From: Variibacter gotjawalensis
GTDB lineage: Bacteria > Pseudomonadota > Alphaproteobacteria > Rhizobiales > Xanthobacteraceae
Assembly (NCBI RefSeq): GCF_002355335.1
Contig: NZ_AP014946.1
Span: 4,479,501-4,543,500 of the forward strand
Length of the DNA: 64,000 nt
Reading direction: 5' to 3'
Both the position numbers and the translations under genes were made by a program. The notes beneath the pieces were generated by a model that was not told the DNA's origin, made no database searches, and worked only from the letters and a program-made list of their open reading frames with translations. This document shows positions 42,710-50,363 of the stretch, in pieces. The first letter of the stretch is position 1, and each line of letters begins with the position of its first letter.

Positions 42710-43753
42710 ATGTCGGGCTATAGCAGTGACGCTTTAGAACTCTCAGAGGCCCTTTCAATTGCTCGAAAGCTGTCGAAGTATAGAGAACCGAGTCATTGGC
42801 GAAGCAGCGCCGAGATCGTAACAACCTTCGTGCTGTTCGCGGTAATTTGGGCAACTATGCTGGTTAGCTTGTACGCGGGCTATTGGATCGCGTTAGTATT
42901 GGCGCTGCCAGCAGCCGGGCTTTTGGTCAGACTGTTTTTGATCCAGCATGACTGTGGCCATGGGTCGTTGTTTTCCAGCCGAACGGCGAATGACTGGGTG
43001 GGGCGCATCATCGGCGTCTTTACGCTCACGCCATACGGCTTCTGGCGCCGTGCACATGGGCTTCATCATGCCAGTGCCGGCAATCTCGATCGACGCGGCA
43101 TTGGCGACATCGATACGCTCACTGTCGCGGAGTATCTAAGCCTATCGAACGGAAGGCGCCGGCGATATCGGATCTATCGGCATCCTCTTGTCATGTTTGG
43201 GATCGGACCGGCATATCTCTTTTTGTTTCGACACCGTATCCCGCTTGGATTGATGCGCGCGGGTTGGCAACCGTGGGCAAGCGCATTGGCAACGAATGTA
43301 TCGATAGCAACTCTCTCCGCATTGCTGATTTGGCTTGTTGGGATCGGACCGTTTCTTCTTGTGCAGTTGCCGATCACGTTAATTGCAGCTTCGATTGGTG
43401 TTTGGCTCTTTTATGTTCAGCATCAGTTCGAAGACACGCACTGGTCTCGCGACGGGATTTGGAATTTCCACCACGCTGGGCTTCACGGTAGTTCTCACTA
43501 CGATTTGCCGTCTGTCCTGCGATGGTTCACTGCCAATATTGGCGCGCATCATGTGCATCACATGTGTAGCAAAATCCCGTTCTATCGTTTGCCGGAGGTA
43601 TTGCGAGATCATCCTCAATTGATCTCAACAGGACGCTTGACGCTGCTGCAAAGTTTTCGATGCGTCGACAAAGTCCTTTGGGATGAAAGCTCGCGAAAGC
43701 TTATTTCTTTCCGAGAGATGCAGTCGATCTCTGCTATCGTTAGACCCCGATGA
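42710..43753 (+). CDS. Fatty acid desaturase
   Basis: A 347-aa integral-membrane desaturase. All three histidine boxes are present: HDCGHGSLF (about 85), HGLHHASAG (about 120) and HHVHHMCSKIPFY (about 285). Four to six hydrophobic segments surround them, for example TTFVLFAVIWATMLVSLYAG. The Omega-6/DesA-type family introduces double bases into acyl chains of membrane lipids, using ferredoxin-type electrons; 'double bonds' is the chemistry meant. I chose ATG 42710 because the upstream codons are not conserved. It stands alone. Confidence 0.88.
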   Translation: MSGYSSDALELSEALSIARKLSKYREPSHWRSSAEIVTTFVLFAVIWATMLVSLYAGYWIALVLALPAAGLLVRLFLIQHDCGHGSLFSSRTANDWVGRIIGVFTLTPYGFWRRAHGLHHASAGNLDRRGIGDIDTLTVAEYLSLSNGRRRRYRIYRHPLVMFGIGPAYLFLFRHRIPLGLMRAGWQPWASALATNVSIATLSALLIWLVGIGPFLLVQLPITLIAASIGVWLFYVQHQFEDTHWSRDGIWNFHHAGLHGSSHYDLPSVLRWFTANIGAHHVHHMCSKIPFYRLPEVLRDHPQLISTGRLTLLQSFRCVDKVLWDESSRKLISFREMQSISAIVRPR

Positions 43754-43802
43754 CAATAGAGTAGCGCGCAAGAGCAAGACCGTGCCTCGGCTTAACGAAG
43801 TC

Positions 43803-43979
43803 TCAGCCGCGGCTGGGTCGGTTGAGATGTTCGAAGAGCAAACGCCATCTTCGCGCCAAATCTAGCCATCTCTCACGTTCGACGCCCGCGCAGCGATCAG
43901 CAAAACGGTCGCAGCGTTCCGCCTCGGCCAAGTATTCGGCTGCCTGCCTTGTCCGTGATCCCGTCGGCTTATCCGCCAT
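43803..43979 (-). CDS. Small helical protein (58 aa)
   Basis: Hand-translated: ATG 43979 to TGA 43805-43803 with GGGAAG upstream. The chain is RQAAEYLAEAERCDRFADRC, then ERERWLDLARRWRLLFEHL, a two-helix pattern with W/L heptads that is common in short Bradyrhizobium proteins. A near-perfect motif palindrome is 25 bases upstream. Confidence 0.6.
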   Translation of the reverse strand: MADKPTGSRTRQAAEYLAEAERCDRFADRCAGVERERWLDLARRWRLLFEHLNRPSRG

Positions 43980-44003
43980 CGCTTCTTCCCTACGGACTCA
44001 ATC

Positions 44004-44018
44004 GGACTAACTCATGTT
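44004..44018 (-). promoter_or_regulatory. Recurrent motif copy with ACTAAC-N4-GTTAGT palindrome
   Basis: The plus strand reads ACTAACTCATGTTAGT at 44006-44021, six-base arms around four bases. It is just upstream of the 58-aa gene. Confidence 0.45.
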
Positions 44019-44604
44019 AGTTTCCTGCCGGCAGCAAAAAAACCAAGTGATTGAGTGTCGACGCCAAAGCAATCACGTAAGAAGAACGGACCTAACCTTG
44101 CTCTCAACCGGAGTAAGCGGGACTTCAGAAGCGCTTGAAGCAATCAGCCGCCTCTTGCGCGTTCGGGCAAGCAGAAGACCGTCCGCCCAGCGAGATCCCT
44201 CGCGTTATCGCTGCGTTGCATCGAGAGGCTTCTGACCTTACAGGATCCTTTGGCCGCAGCGCGAAATGTGAACTGAAAGCGTTACCGCAGGAACGCCTTC
44301 GGATTTTAGGGAGCGCCACCGCTTACAGGTAGGAATGCTACGCTGAGTTTGTCGCGGCCAAGATCTTATTTCAGGTACACGAGTTTCACACTCCAGTTCC
44401 CGCAAGAGCGTGTCGACGTCGCCGCCTACCGCACGGTCGGAACGGACACGATTGCGCCCTCCTTGGGAGACTGGACGACTGCGCCATGGGCGCACCTAAA
44501 TGTCGCGCTGTTTTTACTCCGCCGCAGTGGCCGAACGCGCGGAAAATGATCGATTTCGCGAAGGGCTTGCGCGGCGAAGCTGCCTCTTGCTCGCGAGGGC
44601 CCTA

Positions 44605-44700
44605 AAGAAAATCCGCCAGAGCGTTGGCGGACTGAGTTCTGGGGCTGAGATTTTTATAGAGGGTCTATCGAGACACACAAATTGTGTCACACCCGCAGCA
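44605..44700 (-). ncRNA. Possible small RNA between a motif copy and a terminator
   Basis: On the minus strand a motif copy (44719-44703, AACATATGTTAGTGCAC) is followed after about 70 bases by a 7-base stem TCCGCCA/TGGCGGA (44631-44612) and TTTTCTTT. No open frame fits between. An ACACA/TGTGT inverted repeat near 44680 would form a 5' hairpin. If the motif is a promoter, this is a transcript of about 95 bases. Confidence 0.3.
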
Positions 44701-44702
44701 GC

Positions 44703-44719
44703 GTGCACTAACATATGTT
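44703..44719 (-). promoter_or_regulatory. Recurrent AAC/GTTA motif copy
   Basis: ACTAAC-ATAT-GTTGGT on the plus strand; the minus strand gives the consensus orientation. Confidence 0.4.
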
Positions 44720-44883
44720 GGTACGCGAGGAAGCTTGTCGTCGCGAATGGAAACGTTTTTTTTGCTAAGACGATTCCGCCGTGACGCGAGAGGCGTCGTT
44801 CGCGACGAAGACCACAACTTGATCCATGTTAATGACGATCAGGCAAGACGACGACCATATTCCGCCTGCGAAGGGCCGGCACC

Positions 44884-45282
44884 ATGGAGGAGAACGAGAG
44901 TACTGAAAGTGACGTTCAAGTCGTTGCGCCGAGCACCAAGGTATTAGCCAGTCGCTCTCTTCGCGATTGGAGCGCCGCGCCCGTCGAGCGCCGAGTTTCG
45001 TTAGAAAACGCAACCGAAGAAACGCAGGTCAATATCCTCGTCAAGCGCTCGCGCGTCCAACTCGCTGCCCTTGTCATGCATCGAGTTAAAGATCACCGAC
45101 TGATGCGAATTGAGATCGTCGCGGACGGTTCGGGTGAATGGTCTGCGGTCCCGCACGGCAAAGCTGAGCATATGCCTGCACTTAGTGCAAAAACTGCTGA
45201 AGCCGCTCAAGGCCTTAAGCAGTGTATCAGCTATTTCAAAAGCGTTTTCGAAAATAGTGCTCGCACAAAATGCGGTGCTTAA
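44884..45282 (+). CDS. Hypothetical protein (132 aa)
   Basis: Unrecognised. ATG 44884 without a clear ribosome site. The second half looks protein-like (VNILVKRSRVQLAALVMHRV, AKTAEAAQGLKQCISYFKSV), the first half is polar. No neighbour suggests a role. Confidence 0.35.
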   Translation: MEENESTESDVQVVAPSTKVLASRSLRDWSAAPVERRVSLENATEETQVNILVKRSRVQLAALVMHRVKDHRLMRIEIVADGSGEWSAVPHGKAEHMPALSAKTAEAAQGLKQCISYFKSVFENSARTKCGA

Positions 45283-45485
45283 GATCGATGAGACTTTCTG
45301 TTCGCGTTTTTTTTTGCTAACAGGACTCGAGCCTAGCGGATGCAGCCGCAACCTTGAATTCAGTGAGCCGCGACAAAACACACCCGCCCCCAGCGCGAGG
45401 CTGAGAGCGGTTGTTAGGCACTCAAAGTGCTTGGTGTTTGCAACTGACCTGCTTCGTTCAACCGATTGATACCGCCGCTCCAATC

Positions 45486-46370
45486 CTAGGTCAGCGCATC
45501 GCGATGTTCGCCGCCGAGCGTACCCGACCAATACGCAGCTCCTGCGGAAACGATTGAAGCCGCCGCGAGCAAGAATGCAATGATGACTGCGGCTTTTCGT
45601 GCTTTGTCTGCCGCCTGTTTAGCGCTCTCAGCCGCAGCACGTGCTTGAGCTACCGCGGCATCTACACGGCGTCGAGCATCGTCTTCGCTGATCCCGCTTC
45701 GAGCAGCGACGAGCCTAACGAGGTAAGTTTTGTCTTCCTCGCTAATATTTCCGCGCAAAGCGGACGCCGCGAGGATTCGGCTGATTGATGCAGTCGTGTC
45801 CTGGCTATTCGCAGCGTTGTTCGACGCTGCCGGATCAGCTCGCACCATGCCATCGACGATCGAAGACAGCTGGTCGCCGCTTACTCGGCTCGCGCCGGCG
45901 CTAGCTGCTGCACCTGCTGCGGGTGCTGCGGCTGATGCCGCCTGACCGGCTACAGCCGATGCGGTCCGACCAATGCCCGACGCAAGCGAAGCTGCGAGAA
46001 AGGCACCCACCAAAATGCCAATTGCCCAGACAGCAAGGCCGTGAGCACCGTCGCGAACAGTGCGCTCATCAACTGTAAGCGCGGTGCTTGTAAGGCGACG
46101 AAAGCGGCCGGCAAAGTAGCCGCCAAGAGCAAATGACCCGATCATCACGACCAAGACCCAGAAGGCGCCTGCCGCCGATACCGTTGTAGCCGACGGATTG
46201 GACCCACTGTACGGCGAGACAGATGCGAGACCGATCGCGGTGCCAAAGGTGAAGAGGACAAAAGAGAGAGCGGTTGCGACGGCTGCCCCTGCAAAGATAG
46301 CAGCCCAATCGATGACAGATGCATTGCCGGCCGGTGACGGCTCAGCAGCGACGATGGTTGTGTCGGTCAT
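45486..46370 (-). CDS. Membrane protein of unknown function, Ala-rich (294 aa)
   Basis: Helices at about 18-50 (VIDWAAIFAGAAVATALSFV), 68-90, 110-135 and 262-285 (AAVIIAFLLAAASIVSAGAA) flank a long Ala/Ser-rich, probably helical periplasmic or cytoplasmic segment. The I-D-W-x-A-(I/V)-x-A-G start is typical of a small family of alphaproteobacterial stress-associated membrane proteins. AGGATC precedes ATG 46370. It follows a 24-aa micro-protein gene by 12 bases on the same strand. Confidence 0.65.
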   Translation of the reverse strand: MTDTTIVAAEPSPAGNASVIDWAAIFAGAAVATALSFVLFTFGTAIGLASVSPYSGSNPSATTVSAAGAFWVLVVMIGSFALGGYFAGRFRRLTSTALTVDERTVRDGAHGLAVWAIGILVGAFLAASLASGIGRTASAVAGQAASAAAPAAGAAASAGASRVSGDQLSSIVDGMVRADPAASNNAANSQDTTASISRILAASALRGNISEEDKTYLVRLVAARSGISEDDARRRVDAAVAQARAAAESAKQAADKARKAAVIIAFLLAAASIVSAGAAYWSGTLGGEHRDALT

Positions 46371-46382
46371 GTGTATGATCCT

Positions 46383-46457
46383 TTAGCGCAGGCCGAGGAA
46401 TGATAGAATGGCGAGCACTATGACGATTGCTCCGACGATGTAGACTATTGAGTACAT
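46383..46457 (-). CDS. 24-aa membrane micro-protein
   Basis: Hand-translated: ATG 46457 to TAA 46385-46383 with GGGAGAAAG upstream. The whole chain is one helix: MYSIVYIVGAIVIVLAILSF and then LGLR. Its excellent ribosome site and its position 12 bases before the 294-aa membrane protein suggest a two-gene operon, perhaps a small membrane subunit or a leader for its neighbour. Confidence 0.6.
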   Translation of the reverse strand: MYSIVYIVGAIVIVLAILSFLGLR

Positions 46458-46688
46458 GGCTTTCTCCCGGCAAGTTGACTGCGGGCAACGCGCTAGTGCC
46501 TCCTTTGTTGCGAGGCTCAGTCAATAGGGCTACCTGCAGGCCCGGACGCAAGATGCTTAAACGGTAGGCGCGGTCCGGTCCTCTCCAATTCGATAAGCCG
46601 CTTCGATCGATTTTGACGGTGACCAATCGCGAACTTTTGCAACAAGCCGCGCTTGATCGCGTTGCCGTCGTTGAATCGGGAGCTTCAC

Positions 46689-46982
46689 GTGGAAAAAAGC
46701 ACGACGCACTTGTTCGACGATCTTCATGAGGCTGCCGCGAAGGCCAGACGCAATCTTGCGAACTTATCATCTGCTGTTTTCAATGTTCGCAATCTTTACG
46801 AACGGTTGAGCCGCAGCCTGTCGGATCGCAGCGACATGAAATACGTGACGGCTGACGCGCGCATGTTGCAGGCAGTTCTGGACATGGAGCAAAACCCCGG
46901 ATCGGCCACTTTAGCGCAGCTCGGCAGTGCCCTTGCCCTCTATCGCGTTGCAGCCCTATCAGAAGCCCAACAACCTCGCTAA
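46689..46982 (+). CDS. Hypothetical helical protein (97 aa)
   Basis: Unrecognised. GTG 46689 is preceded by GGGAGC. Helical: STTHLFDDLHEAAAKARRNL, then NLYERLSRSLSDRSDMKYVT and a final LGSALALYRVAALSEAQ. Soluble. No context clue. Confidence 0.45.
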   Translation: MEKSTTHLFDDLHEAAAKARRNLANLSSAVFNVRNLYERLSRSLSDRSDMKYVTADARMLQAVLDMEQNPGSATLAQLGSALALYRVAALSEAQQPR

Positions 46983-47216
46983 GTGATCGCTAGTACAGCG
47001 GGAGAACCGACTGAACCGCCGGTTTGTCCCGCGTAAAATGCCCAGCTGCTTCTCCAGGGAAGTCGATCCAATGCGCTTCAGTTCACTCATGATCGCCGAG
47101 GCCACGTTGGGGATTGGTGCTCTTGCTACAGAGAACGCCGACGGCTCGTGGAATGCGGTGTGCCGGTTCTCACCGCGAGCTTCGGCCAACGCGCACGCAT
47201 AAGCCACTTCGCCCAA
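46959..47216 (-). CDS. Doubtful hypothetical protein (85 aa)
   Basis: TTG 47216 frame with a protein-like first half (GEVAYACALAEARGENRHTA, PNVASAIMSELKRIGS), no ribosome site. The same frame stays open upstream through KISSASARNLL, so the true start may lie further right, overlapping the next frame. Confidence 0.25.
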   Translation of the reverse strand: MGEVAYACALAEARGENRHTAFHEPSAFSVARAPIPNVASAIMSELKRIGSTSLEKQLGILRGTNRRFSRFSRCTSDHLARLLGF

Positions 47217-47235
47217 TAGATTGCGCGCAGAAGCG

Positions 47236-47457
47236 CTACTGATTTTGAAGGCCGGTCGACTCCGCGTAGAAGCCCTTGGTGTCCAAAGCGTGTCGCACCT
47301 TCAGAGATAGTGCGCCAACGTCTACCTCGTTTGGTGGACTCCAAGCACCTTGAGCATGCGGTGTTGGTAAAAGATGCTTGCAGCCTTCTCTAAACCAAGA
47401 GCGTTGCGGTTCGCGGTCGCTATCTTCGTCTGACCACGTCATTTCAAAATAACGCAT
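47236..47457 (-). CDS. Hypothetical protein (73 aa)
   Basis: Unrecognised. ATG 47457 follows AAGG. Acidic start (MRYFEMTWSDEDSDREPQRS) and a polar remainder. May be coupled to the frame at 46959-47216. Confidence 0.33.
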   Translation of the reverse strand: MRYFEMTWSDEDSDREPQRSWFREGCKHLLPTPHAQGAWSPPNEVDVGALSLKVRHALDTKGFYAESTGLQNQ

Positions 47458-48331
47458 CAACCAACCTTACGATCTACGTGCAACAAGATTAGATGCTACC
47501 AAGTGTGACGCCACCGATCTCTGTCTTTTCTGCTTTTACAGTGGTTAGCGTACCGACGGCGGATGTGGTTGCGAACTATCTAAATGGTCAAAGCGCGTAC
47601 GCGCTTTGCGCGGCTTGTTGGCCAATGTTAGCCATCACTCGCAAACGAGTGTTTGGGCTAGGCGAAAAGATTTGAAGCGATTGCATCAACAGTCTCCGGC
47701 GTAGATCAGCGGCTTTGGCTCGAAGGGGCTAACGCTGGCGCACGCCGGCGCACGCCGGCGCGGACCCCAAAACCGCTAATTCACTAATCACTTTCTGGGG
47801 CCGACCGCCGGGTGCACGGCTACTGCCGGTATCGAAGCTTCGCGCATCAAAGCATCGATCTGAACCATGTAATGGAGCGTCCCTTGCTTTCTTCATCGAA
47901 CCTCCTGAACACTTCGCTCGCTCTTCTAGCCGTATCGCGGTTGCCCCTTTTGATGACCGTGCTCGCTACGCTGAGCACGACTTTGGTAATAGTGAAGTCG
48001 CGAACGAAAAGCTGTTCTTGACGCGCCGTCCCACTCTCGAAGCAAGATCACGAGCCGAAAGATTGCATCGCCGTGCCGTCCGCGCGGAAAAAATTTATTC
48101 TCACCCCAGCAAGCACTCGGAGATGCGTCCAGCGATCTAGATCATTCGGCAGCGGCCCAATCGCACGAAGGTGATGGCACTACTCTGCACCGCTCGGCAT
48201 TGCTCTGGCGGCGGCATGGAATGTGCGCCCTGCGTAATGTTGGCGAACGCAATCCATGAACTATTACGAAGAAGGCGAAGAGCACTGGAACACGTAGACA
48301 GAATTCCGGTTGATGAGCGGAGGAAAGATCG
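47458..48331. other. Intergenic, low-information region
   Basis: About 870 bases. A 61-codon frame at 47493-47675 is hydrophobic but lacks a ribosome site. A 10-base direct repeat CACGCCGGCG occurs twice in tandem at 47741-47760. An FNR-like CGATCTAGATCA is at 48133-48144. The right end holds a stress-type promoter. Confidence 0.4.
48287..48311 (+). promoter_or_regulatory. EcfG-type promoter (GGAAC-N16-GGTT)
   Basis: GGAAC 48287-48291 and GGTT 48308-48311. The expected transcript start near 48318 leaves a short leader that still contains the GGAGGAAAG ribosome site of the 48332 gene, so promoter, leader and start codon fit together. Confidence 0.6.
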
Positions 48332-48562
48332 ATGACAGACGTTCCTTTTCACGCTGACCTTCAGCACAACATTCCGGCTAGACAGATGTCACGCTATCAG
48401 GTGCTGAGCCATGACGGTTATCGCATCGTAACCACAGTCGTTATGGCGGCGTCGGATGCTGACGCCATAGCCGCGTGCAGTGCTTTCTTCGCAGAAGGTG
48501 CATTAGAGATTTCACAGGATGGCCGCCTCGTTCACACCTATGCACAGCAGGCCGCCGCTTAA
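48332..48562 (+). CDS. Small hypothetical protein (76 aa) under a stress-type promoter
   Basis: Unrecognised. SRYQVLSHDGYRIVTTVVMA, then ASDADAIAACSAFFAEGALE and a short end: a small alpha/beta domain like the DUF6894 or 'D-A-A' stress proteins. ATG 48332 with GGAGGAAAG. The terminator at 48661 is shared with, or belongs to, the small-RNA candidate downstream. Confidence 0.6.
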   Translation: MTDVPFHADLQHNIPARQMSRYQVLSHDGYRIVTTVVMAASDADAIAACSAFFAEGALEISQDGRLVHTYAQQAAA

Positions 48563-48578
48563 CAGTCAGAATCGTCGT

Positions 48579-48603
48579 GGAACGTGCAGCGTTTGCCGAC
48601 GTT
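48579..48603 (+). promoter_or_regulatory. Canonical EcfG-type promoter (GGAAC-N16-CGTT)
   Basis: GGAAC 48579-48583 and CGTT 48600-48603, fully matching the alphaproteobacterial general-stress consensus. No protein start follows; the next feature is a terminator at 48661. Confidence 0.6.
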
Positions 48604-48609
48604 CGTTTG

Positions 48610-48700
48610 ATGCGACTGTCCCCCGAGAAGTCGCTTCCTTGATGCCCCAAAGCTCCATGAATGCCTCTGCTGAGTCTCCCTCGGCAGAGGCATTTCCGTT
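48610..48700 (+). ncRNA. Candidate stress-induced small RNA with a C-rich hairpin loop
   Basis: Starts about 7 bases after a canonical EcfG-type promoter. The first structure is a six-base stem GCGACT/AGTCGC (48612-48617 with 48629-48634) whose 11-base loop contains CCCCC. A single-stranded CU-rich linker follows, then a perfect ten-base terminator stem and a T-rich end. Length is about 90 bases. A C-rich exposed loop under a sigma-EcfG promoter is the architecture of GsrN in Caulobacter; similarity is architectural only, I see no sequence homology evidence. Confidence 0.5.
48661..48700 (+). terminator. Intrinsic terminator
   Basis: ATGCCTCTGC (48661-48670) pairs perfectly with GCAGAGGCAT (48684-48693); TTCCGTTTCG follows. 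Confidence 0.7.
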
Positions 48701-48746
48701 TCGAAACGTCTGAAGCACTGCTGCGCTCGCTTAAAATCCGCACGAG

Positions 48747-48778
48747 AAAGGCCCGAAGCTCTGGGAGCCCGGGCCTTT
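48747..48778. terminator. Bidirectional terminator-like hairpin
   Basis: AAAGGCCCG (48747-48755) pairs with CGGGCCTTT (48770-48778). It lies 13 bases after the end of the leftward gene at 48792, so it probably terminates that gene. Confidence 0.6.
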
Positions 48779-48791
48779 GTGTTTGTCGCAG

Positions 48792-49136
48792 CTAACGCGC
48801 TTGCGTCCGATCGCTCGGACCATCCGTTGATCGCGAACTATCCGACCCCGCACCACCAGCAGCTGCCGGACTGCGCGATTGATCCGGCGTCACGGCGCCG
48901 CTAGGAGGCGGGTTAGGTACGCCAGGCTGTGTTCTCGCATTTCCGGCACCTGTGTTCTCGACCGGAGCGCGTTGCGGCGTGCTTGCGCTATCGAGAATTC
49001 TGTCAGAGGGCGCGAGCATGAGCCACCCTACGAAGCCTATTGCAAACACCAGAGCGGCTAAGAGCGCCCAGGTGCCCGTTCTTGCGGTAGCGCCGACCTG
49101 GGCCGGTACTTCGCGGTTTGGTTCTCTGTTTTCCAT
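48792..49136 (-). CDS. Single-pass membrane protein with a disordered tail (114 aa)
   Basis: ATG 49136. A short polar head (MENREPNREVPAQVGATART), one transmembrane helix (GTWALLAALVFAIGFVGWLM), then a Pro/Ser/Gly-rich, disordered tail outside the membrane, ending SSRSTDGPSDRTQAR. This layout is frequent in small stress-induced proteins of Hyphomicrobiales. The promoter at 49145-49169 would give an almost leaderless message. Confidence 0.6.
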   Translation of the reverse strand: MENREPNREVPAQVGATARTGTWALLAALVFAIGFVGWLMLAPSDRILDSASTPQRAPVENTGAGNARTQPGVPNPPPSGAVTPDQSRSPAAAGGAGSDSSRSTDGPSDRTQAR

Positions 49137-49144
49137 GAAAAGCC

Positions 49145-49169
49145 AACACGCGGCTGCAACCGACGTTCC
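49145..49169 (-). promoter_or_regulatory. EcfG-type promoter candidate (GGAAC-N16-TGTT)
   Basis: GGAAC 49169-49165, TGTT 49148-49145 on the minus strand, nine bases from the start codon at 49136. Confidence 0.42.
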
Positions 49170-49240
49170 GTAACGAAACCGATAGACCTTTCTGATTAAG
49201 TGATTCGTCAGCGGCTTCATGTGCAGGCGTACCGCTCCCT

Positions 49241-50191
49241 ATGCCCAAAGCGACAAAAGCTCTTCAGATCGCGCGCAAACTCGCGTTAGCTTTACCGGCA
49301 CCGCATCCTGGCTTCATCGAACCCGCGCGGCCCAACCTGAAAAAGGTGGCACCGACCGGTGATCGCTGGATTCACGAGATCAAGGGGACGGCTACCGGAT
49401 GCAGTTGCATCTCGAAGATTGCGTGCCGCGAATATTCTCGCGCACCCGCAACGATTGGACTGACCGTTTTCCCTCCATTATCGCGACGGCGCTGGAGATC
49501 GACGCGCGAAACGTCATTCTTGACGGCGAGATAATTGTGCCAAACGAGAAGGGCGGCGACTTCAATGCAATGCAGAATTCTGTCGGGCCGAAGTCTCGCA
49601 AGCTTAAAGCTCAACATCAGTTCCAAGCCTTCGACATCATGTACCTGGACGGACTGGATTTGCGGCGTTGCCGGCTGATCGACCGCAAGGCCGTAGTAGA
49701 GGAGCTTCTCAAAGATGCGCCAAGCTACTTTCAAATCGTGGAGCGCATCGAAGGCACGCCCGGCCCTCAAGTCTACCGTAGTGCCTGCGGGCTCGGTCTG
49801 GCGGGAATCGTCTCAGCTCATGGATGGGCCGTACATCTCCGGCGACCGCATTGACTGGGTGAAGGTAAAGTGCGTTCAGCGTGCGCACCTGGTCGTCGTC
49901 GGCTACGTCCCACAGAGCGGCGGAACGGTGGCGGCCCTACGTCTCGCACGGCAGCAAGGCAGCGAGCTTGTGTACGCCGGCAAGGTCGGCACCGGTTTCA
50001 GCGCGAAGTCCGGCGCTGAAGTGCGCAAGAAGCTGGAGCCGTTGATGCGCAAAGCGGCTGCGCTCTCAAAGCCGTTGAAGAAGACGGATACGGTTTGGGT
50101 GGAGCCGCGCTTCGAAGCCGATGTCGGATTCCTCGAAGACACCGGCGACGCATTGCGGCATCCGAGTTTCAAGGGGCTCAAGGAAAGATAA
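49241..50191 (+). pseudogene. ATP-dependent DNA ligase (LigD ligase domain type), two frameshifts
   Basis: Three frame segments together give a ligase of the LigD ligase-domain type. Segment one (from ATG 49241) ends with VAPTGDRWIHEIK at the catalytic lysine. One base is missing in AAGGGGACGG near 49382. Segment two then runs DGYRMQLHLEDCVPRIFSRT to AGIVS. A two-base loss near 49816 (expected VSKL) breaks it again, and segment three (MDGPYISGDRIDWVKVKC to DALRHPSFKGL) is back in the first frame because the losses sum to three. The OB-fold end is intact. The enzyme would seal DNA ends in Ku-dependent repair; no Ku gene is in the window. Confidence 0.85.
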
Positions 50192-50276
50192 CTTCAGCGG
50201 CGATCTGAACATCTGGTCGCCGGATTTGTTGGCCCAAGCAGCATGGTTCTCCAAACTGCATTTCGAACCCAGACTA

Positions 50277-50309
50277 AGCCCGGCGTCCCCCCGACGTCGG
50301 GCTGCTTTT
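50277..50309 (+). terminator. Intrinsic terminator after the ligase pseudogene
   Basis: AGCCCGGCGT (50277-50286) pairs with ACGTCGGGCT (50294-50303, one wobble), followed by GCTTTTT. Confidence 0.7.
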
Positions 50310-50363
50310 TGGAACAACCTACTACCTCGCCGCTTTCATCTCTCACATCCAGTGGAGGCAATC

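Larger units (their letters stand above)
43980..44883. other. Intergenic, two motif copies and a possible small RNA
   Basis: No credible protein gene in 900 bases. It holds motif copies at 44004-44018 and 44703-44719 and a terminator-like hairpin near 44605-44631. Confidence 0.4.

Noticed and set aside
47741-47760. CACGCCGGCG tandem repeat as a CRISPR or iteron
   Set aside because: Only two copies of ten bases without spacers; a simple duplication.
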